Program-made: the position numbers and the translations under genes | Shown here: in pieces, positions 12,380 to 24,225 of the stretch | Position numbering within the stretch: position 1 is the stretch's first letter | Layout: each line of letters opens with the position of its first letter | Notes under the pieces: model-generated | Seen by the model: the letters and a program-made list of their open reading frames with translations, nothing else | What the model was told of the DNA's origin: nothing | Databases searched by the model: none | NCBI GenBank assembly: GCA_038380435.1 | Contig: JAWZYU010000025.1 | Span: 29,922,707 to 29,986,706 of the forward strand | Reading direction: 5' to 3' | DNA: 64,000 nucleotides | DNA from: Ryuthela nishihirai | Lineage: Eukaryota > Arthropoda > Arachnida > Araneae > Heptathelidae

Positions 12380-12620
12380 TTTGTTCAAATATAGTTCCAA
12401 ACAAATTGCTTTAATTCGTATTTCTATAGTTTAAAACAAACAGTTTAAACTTCTATGTATATAGTTGAAATCAAATTGTTTTAATGCGTATGTCTAAATG
12501 AAACTCTCTTAATGACTCTGTCTGCAATTTGAAACGAACTGTTTTAATGGGCATGTCTAGAGTTTAAAAGAGACTGCTTAAAAGAGCACTGTTTATAAAT
12601 CACACGGTTTGATGCGTACA
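12380..12620. repeat. Degenerate short tandem repeat (about 40-50 bp unit)
   Basis: A unit resembling GTTTTAATGCGTATGTCTA followed by AGTTTGAAACAAACT recurs about five or six times with strong divergence. It ends about 120 bp before the start of the Gr pseudogene and is not seen upstream of the other Gr copies. Confidence 0.65.
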
Positions 12621-12736
12621 TCTTTGAATGACGAAAACGTTATTGGTTATTGATTACTTGAACTTCAAAACGTACTCGTTCGCAGAACGGGATTTTTGAA
12701 TATTAACTTATCAACTAATTTTTTAGAAGCTGTAAA

Positions 12737-14016
12737 ATGATTCGTATAAACCAAACTACTTGTCCTGAACACCATTCGAGGAATACACAAAGTCGAATTC
12801 ATGCACACAGATCACCTAATTGCACTCTGCCAGTCTCACAGGAATGCAGAGGAGAAGCTAAACACTTACTTAACAAAAGGTCCGATTTAAGTCTCATAAT
12901 GAAAATAATGGCTTGCACAGGACTCGGAATTTTTCAAAGAAATCACGGAAGACGAAGCTGGATTCGAACTATTCTTGCCTACTTGATCCCTTTTGGTATC
13001 CATATATTTTTCATCTTCACCTTATCCAATTTAATATTTTCAGCAATCGTGTCACGAAAAGTTAGTTTGAAAATTCAGATTTCTTCTACATTAGTGAAAA
13101 TGGCAACATTTGTCTTGTGGCATATTCTGAGAGTTCGACAGCATCGCTTATTCACTTTGTTCCTGAGTTTGAATGAATTTAGAGCTGACGAATTTCATAT
13201 CCAGAATCCTCATCCTCTGAAACCATGGATCAGAATTTACACCTTCTTGATCGTTTTAAATCCCATATTTTGGGCATCTTTAACATTAGCTTTTAACACG
13301 GATTCTGATTTTCGCGATCTCCTACACTATCACATGTTCGGTTTAATACTTGATAAAATATCACTATCGGTTTATTTCTACATATACGTTTTTCTAATAT
13401 TCGATTTTGCAAACATATATTTGATGAAGAACATTTTCACTATGATTTATGTTTACCTGAGCACCCAATTACACAGAATGCTAAAGGTTTGCCACGACGG
13501 TTTGCAAAGCAATGTTAGATTACCTACTGAACTTAATTCTGTTTTTCACAGCATTAAAAGCTATCGCAAAATCTCATCCGTTATTGGTTTGGATGGAAGA
13601 TGCACTCTCTTTTCCAATATTTTTGGTGACTGTTGAGAACTTCTTTATTCTTTTTACAGTTTTTGGTTACATGCTTGGTTTCTAAAAATATCCTCTCACA
13701 CTATCCTTAATAATCCGCTTATTCGGATTCTTCCTCAACAGTACCGTATCATTTTTGGCTGTTGCTTTCTCTGCAGCAAGAGTAAATGAAAAGCAGGAGG
13801 AAATTCAAATTACTCTATCGGAGATTTTCGAGAATATGGGAACAACATCCATTTTATCGTACTGATATTAATTTATTTTTCTTAAAGATTATTAACGCGA
13901 AGAATGTTAATGTTTTGTCGGGATGGAAAATGTTCAAGTTTTCAAGAAGCTTTATTCTTTCTGCTTTCGGAAGTCTCTTTACTTACAGTTTACTAATTCT
14001 TGAACTTAAATCGTGA
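12737..14016 (+). pseudogene. Gustatory-receptor-like pseudogene 1
   Basis: Closest relative is the intact receptor at 27601-28875, sharing the start MIRIN and blocks along the whole length (LRVRQHRL, MIYVYL, SYRKIS, LSGWKMFKFSRSFILSA). The start is set by that match. The first 299 codons are open. A one-base insertion around 13588 then shifts the frame out of SYRKISSVIGL-MEDALSFPIF. An in-frame TAA follows at 13683-13685, and another shift near 13855 precedes the last block. The C-terminus FTYSLLILEL carries the Gr signature with E where Q is expected. With two shifts and a stop it cannot give a seven-helix protein. Confidence 0.9.
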
Positions 14017-14796
14017 ACAGAATCTTTAGAAATATTTTTCTTGGAAATTTTGCCATATTAAAGAAAATATCAGTTTTGCCAACGATTATTCTTATTTATT
14101 GAATTCCCAATTTCAGAAACATAATCTAATGCACCATGTTCATGATTTTATAATTGATGTTTATTTTATTATATAAACAATCAACTTAAAACTCATGAAG
14201 TTAAATAAAAGTAATTAAAGAGAAATAATTACCGAAGGTAGTTCTTTGTAGAGTGTTTCATTTATCATGAGAAATTACTTAGTAAAGAAAACAAAATGCA
14301 TTATATTTTTAAGTTAATAAAAATGGTTGGAAACAGAAATTTCGAAAATCAGAACTTGTAGAAAAAAATCTTGGAATCTGAAGCATTAGGGAAAAAAATA
14401 CCATATGATTTTAGAAAATGATTTATTTTACCTAAATTGCAATTCAATTTTATTGATTTATATCCAAGAAAACGATATGATACACAGCATTTGAAAAGAG
14501 CAATTTCCCACCTGCCGTGTAAACGATTCATTACGCTTTATCTGCAGTATATTCCGACCTACCACAAATTCATGTTTAAAATACCGTTTAACTTAATCTT
14601 TTGTGTAATCTTCGGCCTCCCTGCATACTTTTATCTCGCACGGGAATTAATCTCTGCAGACATAACATTGAGTTATTTAATTTCATGAAAAAATAAAGGA
14701 TATATTTTGAGATGAAAAAAAAAGAGAAAACTATAAACCCTCAATAGTATAACTGTAAACTCTAAAATTACAACTTTTTTTTTTCTTTGGGAGGGA
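14017..14796. other. 3' flank of Gr pseudogene 1, no gene
   Basis: AT-rich. An 83-codon plus ORF (14437-14688) ends in a hydrophobic stretch (FNLIFCVIFGLPAYFYLA) but resembles no receptor in the window and has no recognisable family, so I do not call it a gene. Confidence 0.4.
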
Positions 14797-15005
14797 GGGG
14801 GAGAAGCGGGGTTAATCCAGCGGGAAAGGCGTCAGGCTCGTAACCTACAGTTTCCTGGTTTTAGTCCCAACTACGCCAGCGTTGAGATTTATCTCCGCAA
14901 CATTTCAAAATATTCGGTGGGAAAGAGGATACCGATGACTTTTGAAAGGCAGTCGACTGTTGTATGGGACACTAGGTTATGTTTCCATGTGCAGGAGAGT
15001 TATAA
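14797..15005 (+). mobile_element. SINE-B fragment, diverged
   Basis: It keeps the head segment GCGTCAGGCTCGTAACC, a decayed B box, AGCGTTGAGATTTATCTCCGC and the later GATACCGATGACTTTTGAAAGGC. It stops before the distal body of full copies. Confidence 0.8.
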
Positions 15006-15099
15006 CGGGAATATAAATTCGGAAAATTCGGGAATAAAGTTATAATTTTTGTAGATGCAGTCGTTTTGATAGAGACAAAACAAAAAGTCGTCTGAGTAT

Positions 15100-17830
15100 C
15101 TTTTCTTCCCGGGTTGAGGTGACAGGTCTATATTCTGTCATGGTTCAGGGGAACAGTTTTGTTCTTGTTGATCATCCAGGTATGGTAGTTGTGTCGTAGC
15201 TTCCTTTCTTGTGTTTGTTGGAGGTGAACAATTCAATGGAGGTTCTGCAATCAGAGTGAGTGATTCATGAAGCTTTGAAAGGTGCCAATACTTGCAAGAA
15301 AACCTGTTGTTTTCTTTCCTTCTATATTCTGCTGTATAAAGTGGTGTGTTTTAGAAAATTGATGATTTTAGAAGGCATAATTTATTTTTGTGGTTCTCAG
15401 CAGAAAGAATACTTTTAAGTGAGAATTCTTGCACTCCCAGCTATCCCATTTCATCAAAGAGAATATGTCTATGTGTAGAGTAAGCCGGATATTTGAGGAT
15501 AACATGTGGCACGGTTTCATTTACATTACAATTTTGACATTTGCTGGTCTCCGAATTTTCCATTAGATGCATTTTATCATTTAACCATGAATGGCCTGTT
15601 CTTAACGGATTGATTTTGACTTTATTTTCTGTTTTTGAGGCAAGAGTATGTTTCCGAGATACTTTTGGACACTAGTTTTCAAAGACTGGGCGACAATGAA
15701 GTTTGTTCTGTGAAAATGTTTTGATGATTTTCCAGTTGTTACGAATTTATGATTGCCTTGAATTTGTTAATATTGTGGGAGTTTTGGATCATAGGAGTAG
15801 ATTGATTTCTTTTGTTTGTCAGCAATCTCATTTAAAGTGAGTCCTATGTGGCTAGGCACACACTAAAGAGATATTTTATTATTATTTTTTTTACAGTTGT
15901 AGAGTTGTAGGATGTCTTGTACTTATATTCTGGTGGCAGAATTTGTAGGGTTCTTTATTCATTAAAAAAAAGTGCTGCTTTACAATCTTGATAAACACAA
16001 TTTTTTTATTTCTTTCCTTTTCTATCGATCTTAAGGCTTCTTTCAGTGCCATGAGTTTTGTGTCTATTTAAATGGTACATATTGTCAGCTTGAACATAAA
16101 TCCATAGTCTCCTTTGTCGTAGAATGCCCCTGAGGCAAAGTCAGTTTCTATGTTTGGAATTCCATCCGTATATTTTTTTTTATGTGAGAGCATAAAAACA
16201 GAGACTAGAGAGACTCCAGGTGCATTTCAGTTTTCTCAAGGATATTTTCCTGAATGTAATTGTATTTGCAGTTTGTGATTCCTGTAAAATCTGTTATTAT
16301 TTCTGGAATGTCGAGAGTCCAGGTTTGCAAATCTAAGAGCCATTTGAATTTTCATTTCATATGTTTTATATCTTCAGAGACTGGATCTTGTTTTGAATAC
16401 TGTAGGATTTTTCCTGACGGTATGGTATTTGCGATTGTATTAAACAGATGATGGTTTTGATGCCTGGAGGCCACTCTTAGGAAATGATTTTTTAATTGTA
16501 CTAATAATCTGATTTTAATGGGAAACATGGAGGTCTCTGCCAGAATAGAAATATTGGTACGTTATGGATGTTGTCCTGTGCAAAATTTTAGGATTTGATG
16601 TTGAGATATCTCAATTTTTTTGTTTTAGTATTTACGTTGCATTGACTGTTAGGTAGAGACTATATTCAATTTTGGGCCTCAGGATTGCTGAGTAAAGATT
16701 TATTAGGCATTTTGGTTTGCATCCCCAGGATGTACTTGCCAAGCATCTGAGAATTTACAAATGCTTTTTACTGGCCAAATGGAGACTATCATAGTGCTGA
16801 TTCCAGGGCATTTTGTTCTTGAAAATAAAGCCTAAAAATTTGTGTGATGCCACTTGTTTGATATTTTCTTCCTCAAGTTTAATATTAATTGCTGGTGTGG
16901 ATCCTCTTTTTCTGCTGATGGGTAGCATTACTGTTTTACCTTTTGAAATTTGAATGAGCCATTTTTTGAAGTATACTTGAAGGAAGTTTACGGAGTGTTG
17001 CAGATTTTCTTTCAACTTGCGGGAGGAGGTGTTGCTACTCGTTGTACTACATATGGCAATGTTATCCTCATACACCGAAATTTTGGTTCGTGATGGTAAA
17101 ATATTTCGTATGTGATGCAGAAAAATATTGTATAATAGAGGAGAAATTATGCTTCCCCGGATGATGCTTATTTTGACATATTTTTTTCTTCTAGATAGAG
17201 CAGTGTCCAATTTTATTTGTATAATTTTATTTTTAATGATTTGTTGAAGGGTTTGAAACATATTGACATGAATGCCCATTTGTTGTATTTTGAAGAGAAT
17301 GCCATCTTGCCAGACTGCAACAATACCTCCTTTATATCCAAAAAGGTGACGGCAGTAGGCCCATCATGGTGCAGTGCAGATTCAAGATATAGGGTAAGAT
17401 CTGTGGGGTTATCTTCTGTACATCTAGCTAATTTGAATCCTGTTGAGTGCTCATTTAAGGTGTTGTTTATCTCAATATACCAGTTGAGTTCTTGATTTCA
17501 TCAACTTTTTGAATGTTTTCAGAAGGCATGAACTTAATATAATAGGTCTAAATGCTTCTAGACTGGTGGGAATTTTATTTGGCATTCTAATGAGTATAGT
17601 GCAGTATAGTTCAACGCAAAATTCGTTGATTTCTGTAGTAAATCGTTTCTCCTCCCAAAATTTGTTGAATTCCTTGGGAAATGGTTTCCCCACCCAAAAC
17701 AAGATGGTCTGTGAGCATTAAAGTCTCTATTCATTGAAAAATGAATAGGTTTCGAAGCATTTTTTGGACGATGCTTGGTATGATTTTAATTGCTTTATAG
17801 GTAATTCCATCAGGACCTGTAGAGGAGTTT
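15100..17830 (-). mobile_element. Jockey-like LINE relic (RT, RNase H, Cys/His tail)
   Basis: Read on the minus strand, the blocks appear in LINE order. Near 17610 is FRPIILSSCLLKTFKKLMKS, the RPI-x-L-TS start of a reverse transcriptase. At 17279-16755 is GSIISPLLYNIFL, then VYEDNIAI where YADD-x-AI is expected, then HKFLGFIF. At about 15860-15800 is CVPSHIGLTLNEIADKQ, the RNase H end motif (W-x-PSHIG-x-x-GNE-x-AD), followed near 15545-15430 by a C-x2-C ... H tail (CQNCNVNETVPHVILKY). The damaged YADD, stops and shifts show it is dead. The outer limits are approximate. Confidence 0.87.
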
Positions 17831-17885
17831 TTTTTTCATGCTATTTAAAGCATATTTCAGTTCTCAGAATGTGAAAGCTGTATTG

Positions 17886-17912
17886 AGGACCGAATCTAAG
17901 AGATTCGGTCCT
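17886..17912. repeat. Perfect short hairpin
   Basis: Arms of 12 bp (AGGACCGAATCT and its complement) enclose a 3-nt loop. It lies at the 5' edge of the LINE relic. There is no U tract or RNA gene context, so it is listed as a structure only. Confidence 0.85.
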
Positions 17913-18059
17913 TACCAGGTCACTAGCAATTTCGAATTATATAGAAATGATACCCAAACGATGCACGTTTTTAAAACAACATCGATATCTTTATCTTAAC
18001 TGTTTAAACGTACTTTTGATTAAATGGATCTGCAATTATTACATCACAGCAGACCATGA

Positions 18060-21021
18060 ACGATCCCACTAATGTGCCTGACTTCGAGCCATCTGTGAAG
18101 ACAGGAAAGAAGTCCGGGTACTCAGCAGGATGGCTGGCAGAGAGTTGCCGGCACACACAGTCGGGTGTAAAGGCCTTTCCCGTCGTGGATATGGAAAATT
18201 ACAGGGAGGGGAAACAGCGAGCCACGGTGGAAGTGGCTTGGCTGTCAATTGTGCGTCACTATCGATACTGATGTCTCTTAGGGAACCTTGGACTCGAAAA
18301 CAAAAAGGACGAATGGCAGTCGACCGATTTGTGTAAAGCATTTCCCACTTTGGACTGAAAACGCAGTCCCAAATTGGATGGCTAGGCAGGGATCGCAATT
18401 TAAATGCATATTGTAGAGGCAACTGCTGACAGTGACACTCTGTCACTGTCAGCAGTTGCCTCTATGAATACGAATAGTGAAGAGATAAAGATGGTCCGTC
18501 GGTCTCAATGTAGAGACTCTGGACCGGTGAGGTGCGGAAGGCTCCCGTGCAAAAACGGAGGGCCTGATGACGGAGCGGGTCCAGCACCTTCACCACCAAA
18601 TCCCAGGCACAGTCGTACACATGGGATCCATAGTTCAGTTTCGATCGGACAAGTGCCTGGTAAAGGTGCAGCAGAGAACCTAGGTCAGCTCCCCACGAGA
18701 GAGAGGAGAGGACCTTGATGCTGTTCAGTGCCCGCGTGCATTTGGACCTGACATGATGTATGTGTGGTAAAAAGGTCAATTTGCAATCAAAGATCAGACC
18801 AAGAAACTTGGTCTCCGTCACAACTGGAATGAAGTTACTCCCGAGCTGTAGCTCGGGATCCAGGTGAAGATTACGCTTGTGGCAAAAGTGCACAGAAGTG
18901 GTCTGTGCGGAGAACCGAAACCCGTTTGCAATCGCCCAAACCGAAAAATTGTTCAGGGCAATTTGCAGTTGTCTTTCAATGACCCTCATTGTGGATGAAG
19001 AGGAAAAGATGCTAAAATCGTCAACATAGAGGGCATTGTTCACAGATGGCGGAAGTTGTCTAGTAATAGAATGAATCTTGACAGAGAAAAGCGTAAGACT
19101 CAGAATGCAGCTTTGAGGCACCCCCTCTTCCTGGGGTATGGCCGCGACAGAGTGTTGCCGACACGGACACAAAAAGAACGTGCCAATAAGAAGTTAGAGA
19201 TGAAGATTGACATGTGATCTCTGAAACCAAAGTTATCAAGGTCATGAAGAATGCTGAATCTCCAAGCCATGTCGTATGCTTTTCCGATGTTGAAGAAAAT
19301 TGACACCAGATGCTCTCTACGTAAAAATGAATTTCTGATAGCCAATTCGAGGCATATCAGATGGTCAAGAGTTGACCGTTGCCTGCAATAGCCACACTGG
19401 GCGTTGGAAAGAATGTTGTGGTGTTCTAAACACCAGATTATTCTGGCATTTACCATTCTTTCCAACACCTTGCACATGCAGCTCGTCAACGCAATGGGAC
19501 GATAATTGGAAAGAATCTTGGAATCCTTTTCAGGCTTCAGAAAGGCCAAGACAATTGCATCACACCAGGAGTCCGGAAACTGCTCTTCGAGAAAAATGCG
19601 ATTGAAAAGATGGAGCAGCCGATCCTTACTCGATGGTGAGAGATGTTGTAGCATGGAATAATGGACATTGTCCGACCCAGCAGCAAATGTACAAGAGGTG
19701 TGCAGAACAAGGCGAAGCTACTCTGCTGTGAATGGCCTGTTGTAAGGCTCCAGGCCATTTGAGCGGAAGGACAGTGGAGAGCGTTGGGCCCTGCTCTTCT
19801 GGGCCAGAAACTCGAGGGAGTAAGAAGATGAAGAGATGGAGGAGAATAACTTCCCCAGAGTATCGGCAATTGATTTGGGTTCAGCAATTGCCTGTCCATT
19901 GTGCTCCAGGATCGATAACGAGTGGGACGTGTAATTCCCACCCATCTTCCTGACTTTATCCCACACGACCTTAGAATTGGTGATGCGGGTGATAGAAGAT
20001 GTATATTTGATCCAAGATTCCTTCTGGCTCTGGCGCCAGATGAAACGAGCTTTAGCCCTGGCGCGTTTTAATGTTTCAAGGTTGGGGGACGTCGGATATC
20101 TCCGAAACAACCCCCAAGTCTTGTTCTGAGCTTTATGAGCTGCGGTGCAATCTGGATTCCACCATGGTTTCGGAAAACGAGGAAACCGTGTCGAAGTTTG
20201 AGGAATTGTTGATACAGCTGCATCTACAATCCATTGTCTCCGCTACAGCCACATTGATGGGCCCCTGGCTGACAGAGCGGTCATCGAGCTCAGAGAGCAG
20301 CTTGAAACCAATCCAGTCAGCCTGATCAAGCCTCCATCGTGAGACGTGTGAAGGGCTGCAAAGCCCTCCCCGGGAGATAGTGCACACCACGGGGAGGTGA
20401 TCGCTACTGTAAAGGTTGTCCTCGACTTCCCATGTAAAGAGTGGAAGAATCGAGGAGGAGTAGATGGTGAGGTCAATAGCAATGAATGTGTGAGTTGGGG
20501 GAGTGAAAGTACGTACTGAAACAGGTGTTCAAAAGGGAGAGAGAATGATCGAGGAGCCACTGCTCCAGGACTCCGCCCATCCCATTCGTGTCAGCACTGC
20601 TCCAAAGTGGACTGTGTCCATTGAAGTCCCCCATGATGAGGAAGGGAGACGGCAGCTGCGAGACGAGGTTATTAAGGTCTTCCTGGGATACGATGCTTCC
20701 AGGTGGAAGATATACTGAGCAGACAGTCAGGGAGAACCCCACGAAAATGCGGATGGTTACCTCCTCTAATTTGGTGGTGAGGGCTATAACCTGGAATGAA
20801 GAATGGTTGCTCACGAGGATGGCGACACCCCAGTGAGCTGGACCATCTCCATCTGAATCCCGGCAAACTAGTGAAAAATGTCCGATCATGAGATCAGTGA
20901 CTGGCTGCAAGTATGTCTCCTGCAGCCACACACAGATGGGTTGGTGTGCCTGAAGGAGGGCCTTGATGTCGTCAAGATTCCTCTGGAATCCATGACAATT
21001 CCATTGTAGGTGTGTGGCCAT
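18060..21021 (-). mobile_element. Jockey-like LINE, endonuclease and reverse transcriptase, broken
   Basis: On the minus strand the pol ORF opens at 21021 with an apurinic-type endonuclease: LQWNCHGFQRNLDDI, then VWLQET, SVYLPPG, and FLIMGDFNGHSPLW. The reverse transcriptase follows: NYRPIALTSCMCKVLERM, the motif-A region (SIFFNIGKAYDMAW, with D changed in the usual F-D-x-x-KA-D pattern), GVPQSCILS, and the catalytic ALYVDDFSIF at about 19040. A post-RT region continues to about 18060. Frameshifts divide it into at least five frames, so it is inactive. Many plus-strand ORFs here are shadows. The YVDD box is intact, so decay may be recent relative to the other LINEs here. Confidence 0.92.
18414..18464. 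repeat. Perfect 24-bp-arm hairpin inside the LINE
   Basis: Arms 18414-18437 and 18441-18464 are exact complements around a 3-nt loop (CTC). It falls within the LINE coding region and disrupts the frame there, so one arm is a newly made inverted copy, not part of the original LINE. Confidence 0.92.
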
Positions 21022-21104
21022 CTCAGGACGTAGAAGAGTGGGCAGACTATGAATTCCTATTCAACTTAACCGATGCAGAGGACAGTTTAGTGAATAGGGG
21101 GAGA

Positions 21105-21290
21105 GACCTAGGATGCGGTGGGCAAACAATGTCAAACCGGACCTTATTAGAATTGGTGTACAGTGGCCAGATGCAGCTGATGTAGCTCAGGAGGGACTTG
21201 CTTGGAGAACTAAATTGCACAGTCTGGTTGGACCTCCGTAGCCCATGGATGCTTGATGATGATGATGATGATGATTCTTAGCTTCATATA
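21105..21290 (+). mobile_element. RTE-like LINE 3' end
   Basis: Plus-strand translation gives PRMRWANNVKPDLIRIG, then VAQEGLAWRTKLHSLVGPP and a stop. This is the W-A-D-N-I-K-x-DL ... AQDR-x-x-WR tail typical of RTE-type endonuclease/RT proteins. Directly after the stop is a (TGA)n run at about 21256-21276, as expected for a very short 3' UTR ending in a trinucleotide repeat. Confidence 0.75.
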
Positions 21291-21312
21291 CCGGCATATG
21301 TAGACGAACTTT

Positions 21313-21617
21313 GGTTGAGTTGAGTTGTTTTACCTCTGAGCGGCACTTTTTTTGCACACCATGGGCTAAATGGCCAGGTCACAAGGACCCCGAAGTCTCA
21401 GAGAAGATTGGGGAAGAGACCCACTGGAATAGCTGTTGGAAGAAAGATGGTAGCCTCCCGTCAAGGGCATCCAACGTGTTCTTTAACGTGAACAGCGTAT
21501 GGCTCTCCCACATACGGGCCCACGGCTTAATGTCCCATCCGACGGACGGCGGCATTTCGAAACCCATTGGTGTCTCCTACTGACCATGGGCAGGGCAGGG
21601 AGTTTTGCAGAGATAGA
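21313..21617 (-). mobile_element. SINE-B copy lacking its tRNA head
   Basis: On the plus strand it starts GAGTTGTTTTACCTCTGAGC (complement of the SINE 3' end) and runs to GTTTTGCAGAGATA, stopping where the tRNA-like head should begin. This is a 5' truncation. A further SINE-B scrap of the same orientation follows at about 21620-21684. The 90-codon ORF over it is not a gene. Confidence 0.88.
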
Positions 21618-21779
21618 GGACAGATATTATCCTCCCGCCAATGCCATCTAGAGTATTCTTACGGTGCACAGGGTATGGCTCCAGAGTAGAGCAAATAACA
21701 AGTAGAATGAACCAGAACGCCCTTTTCATCTTTTTTTTTATCATTTCGAATATTGTTTCAAAATAGCGAAAGATATTCT

Positions 21780-22430
21780 GCTTTACATAAAGAATGGAGC
21801 GGCAATACTCCCTCAAAGTTTTTTGTCCAGTCATGGCTTTTACGCTTAACCACGAAAGTCACTGAAAAGAAAGTTTCTACGCCTGAAAAAGTATCAAACT
21901 TCAACTCGTTAGGAAGCTTCTACGAGAAGTGTTTTACATCTATAAAGATAAAATTGCCTGTTCACCAACCTCTCACATAATGGGAGTAGGTATCTGGAAT
22001 TTTGGCAAAAAATTAAGAGGATCATGAAAATCCTCATCCTCATTTTCAAACAGCCATGGGCTACGAAGGTCAATCAGACCATGCAATTTAGTTCTCCAAA
22101 CGCCTCTGGCCTGAGCTACAACTGCTGTAACTGGCGACTGCAGACCAATTCTAACAAGGTCCTGTTTGATATTGTCTGCCCACAGTATCCTAGGTCTCCC
22201 CCTCTTTCTGAGGTCTTTAGACACACTGTATATAACTCTATTCGCTAATCTATAAGTTATGCATACGGGCAACATGGGCAAACCAACGGAGTCTCACGAG
22301 AATCATCATCGTCATTTTCAAACAGCCATGGGCTGCGGAGGTCATTCAGACCATGCAATTTAGTTCTCCAAACGCATATGTCATGAGCTACATCTGCTAT
22401 AACTGGCGGTTGCTTGGGTTTTTATGGGGA
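21780..22430 (-). mobile_element. RTE-like LINE 3'-end fragments
   Basis: The minus strand from 22281 reads YRLANRVIYSVSKDLRKRGR, then RILWADNIKQDLVRIG and GVWRTKLHGLIDL, the same tail as at 21105 and 49653. It ends in a GAT-rich run (complement of ATCCTCATCCTCATTTTC, 22025-22045). Sequence beyond it (21780-22020) is duplicated at 49410-49640. A second, shorter copy of the tail starts at about 22295. All are 5'-truncated and broken. Confidence 0.75.
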
Positions 22431-22919
22431 AAAGACAACTAAGGGCATGATGCGCCAAACGAGGTGTAAAGAAAAAAGAGAAAGATCTAAAAGTCAAATA
22501 GACCCACAACCAAAGTTAAAAGTACAAGACAATATAAATATCAATAAATGCAAAAACTGAAATGGCAAACGACAGAAAACACTTATGTATAATGCAAAGA
22601 ACAACAATAACAATGATGTAAAAGTAACAATGGACGTATAGCATCCATGTAAAAAACTACGCTGAAAGGTAAAAATCACAGACGGTTAAAACATCAAGGA
22701 AAACGTAAAAAAGCAACAACAGAGGTTAAAACAATCATCGGATAAAAGATCTTCGATTGTAAGGAGCTTGGACGGAAAATCGTGAAGATTAAAAAACATA
22801 CGTCGTTTCAAATTAAAACAGAGACAATGAATTAAACTACGTTTTACAGTTAAAATGATATCACAAAACTCTCACTTAGGTTCATCGTCGGTCCGAAGAA
22901 AAATGAATGTGTAATATAT
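22431..22919. other. Non-coding, A-rich on the plus strand
   Basis: I see no gene and no repeat family shared with the rest of the window. The 61-codon ORF on the minus strand is a low-complexity hydrophobic reading. Confidence 0.4.
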
Positions 22920-23257
22920 GAATGACCTAAGCGAGCAGAGCAAGTACAACTTCCTTCTTGAGATTCCTGCGAAAACATGACTGCCACGGTTTGACAATCG
23001 GCTTGATCTCAAAAAGCTTCTTTCCAATCTGCTCAGACCAAGATCTCTGCCACTCTGCCTGGAGCTCAGTGGAAAAACACTGCCGGAAGTCCATGTATGG
23101 AACTGGGAATGGAGAGTCGTACAGAGACGTGACTGACTTGGTCAGTCCGCCAAGCAATACCTGCAGCGTCCGCCAAGTCAATACCCCTGATCCCGATGTC
23201 ACCGGGTACCCAACAGAAGAGAATCATGGTGGTGATTGGCAGATTTTCACTTTTCAA
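22920..23257 (-). mobile_element. LINE RNase H fragment
   Basis: The minus strand from 23257 reads FCWVPGDIGIRGIDLADAAG, matching the RNase H tail W-V-PGH-x-GI-x-GNE-x-AD-x-A of jockey-like LINEs, with the H changed to D and the GNE changed. The downstream frame includes ELQAEWQRSW. It may be the 3' part of a relative of the LINE at 18060-21021, but it lies on the wrong side to be that same copy. Confidence 0.8.
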
Positions 23258-23874
23258 TTACATTCTTGAACAATAAACTGCTTTAGTGATAGATGGAAAT
23301 ATTTGTTTGATTGTAATTAGTGCATCTTCGAATCTATTGATATTGGTATATGATCTGGACTGATTTTTTTTTTCTTTGTAATGCCTGTGTAATGTCTCCT
23401 CATATCTTGTTATCTTTAACGTGCACAGGATATCGCTCTCCTCGCATGTTATTATCGCGAAAATTGCGAAATCATTCAGGAAAATATCCGGAGATTAGAT
23501 ACTTAGGGATCGTAGAGAAAAAAATTAATTATTTGCTACCTCGTAGAGAGACAAATTAAAGAAACGAAATATTTTTGTTATAGAATATAATTTTTATAAT
23601 GCGACGTCATATCAGTAAAATGTAGAAAGTTTCAGCACTGAAGCTACAACTCTTCTTTCCTTTCATTCTTTCAACTTATTTTACTCATACCTCGTTGAGC
23701 AATGCGGAAATAGAGGTTGTTGTAAAAAATGCCATAAATTTCAAAAACGGGAAACTTCTGTGTAAGAATCGATTGCTTCTTTTCTAATCAAGAACGGTAG
23801 CAAGGAAAATCGTAAATTTAAACTTATTACCATACAACAACAAACCTTATTACCAAACCTTATTACCAAGGGGA
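23258..23874. other. Non-coding
   Basis: AT-rich, with a short SINE-B scrap (CTTTAACGTGCACAGG) near 23411-23445. A direct short repeat of ACCTTATTACCA lies near 23840-23870. No gene seen. Confidence 0.4.
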
Positions 23875-24070
23875 TTATTTGCACACCAGTGGCTAAATGG
23901 ACAGGTCACAAGGGCCTCCAAACGCTTTGAGAAGGTTTGGGGAAGGGAACCCCCTGAACAGCTGTTAGGAGACAGGTGATAGCCTCCCAGCAAGGCCATC
24001 AGGTATGTTCTTTATAATGCATAGGGTATGGCTCTCTCCCCATAGATAGCCACGGCTGAACGTCCAACCG
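23875..24070 (-). mobile_element. SINE-B fragment, diverged
   Basis: It contains, on the plus strand, TTTGCACACCAGTGGCTAAA, CAGCTGTTAGGAGACAGGTG and GGTATGGCTCTCTCCCC in SINE-B order. It is truncated at both ends. Confidence 0.8.
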
Positions 24071-24225
24071 AAAAATTTTGCATAAACTTCGTTTTATTAA
24101 AAAGAAACCCATTCACACGATAGTGAAAAACGCATTCAAAACGCTTCTTATCAAGAATGAGTTATTATTATTGTTTGGCTCTAAATGACACTTTTTTGTT
24201 TGTAAAATATTGGTAAATAAACAGC

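Noticed and set aside
15900..17720. Plus-strand ORFs of 63-92 codons
   Set aside because: They oppose a LINE relic with clear RT and RNase H blocks on the minus strand.
18404..20718. Several plus-strand ORFs of 70-104 codons
   Set aside because: Antisense to the LINE endonuclease and reverse transcriptase on the minus strand.
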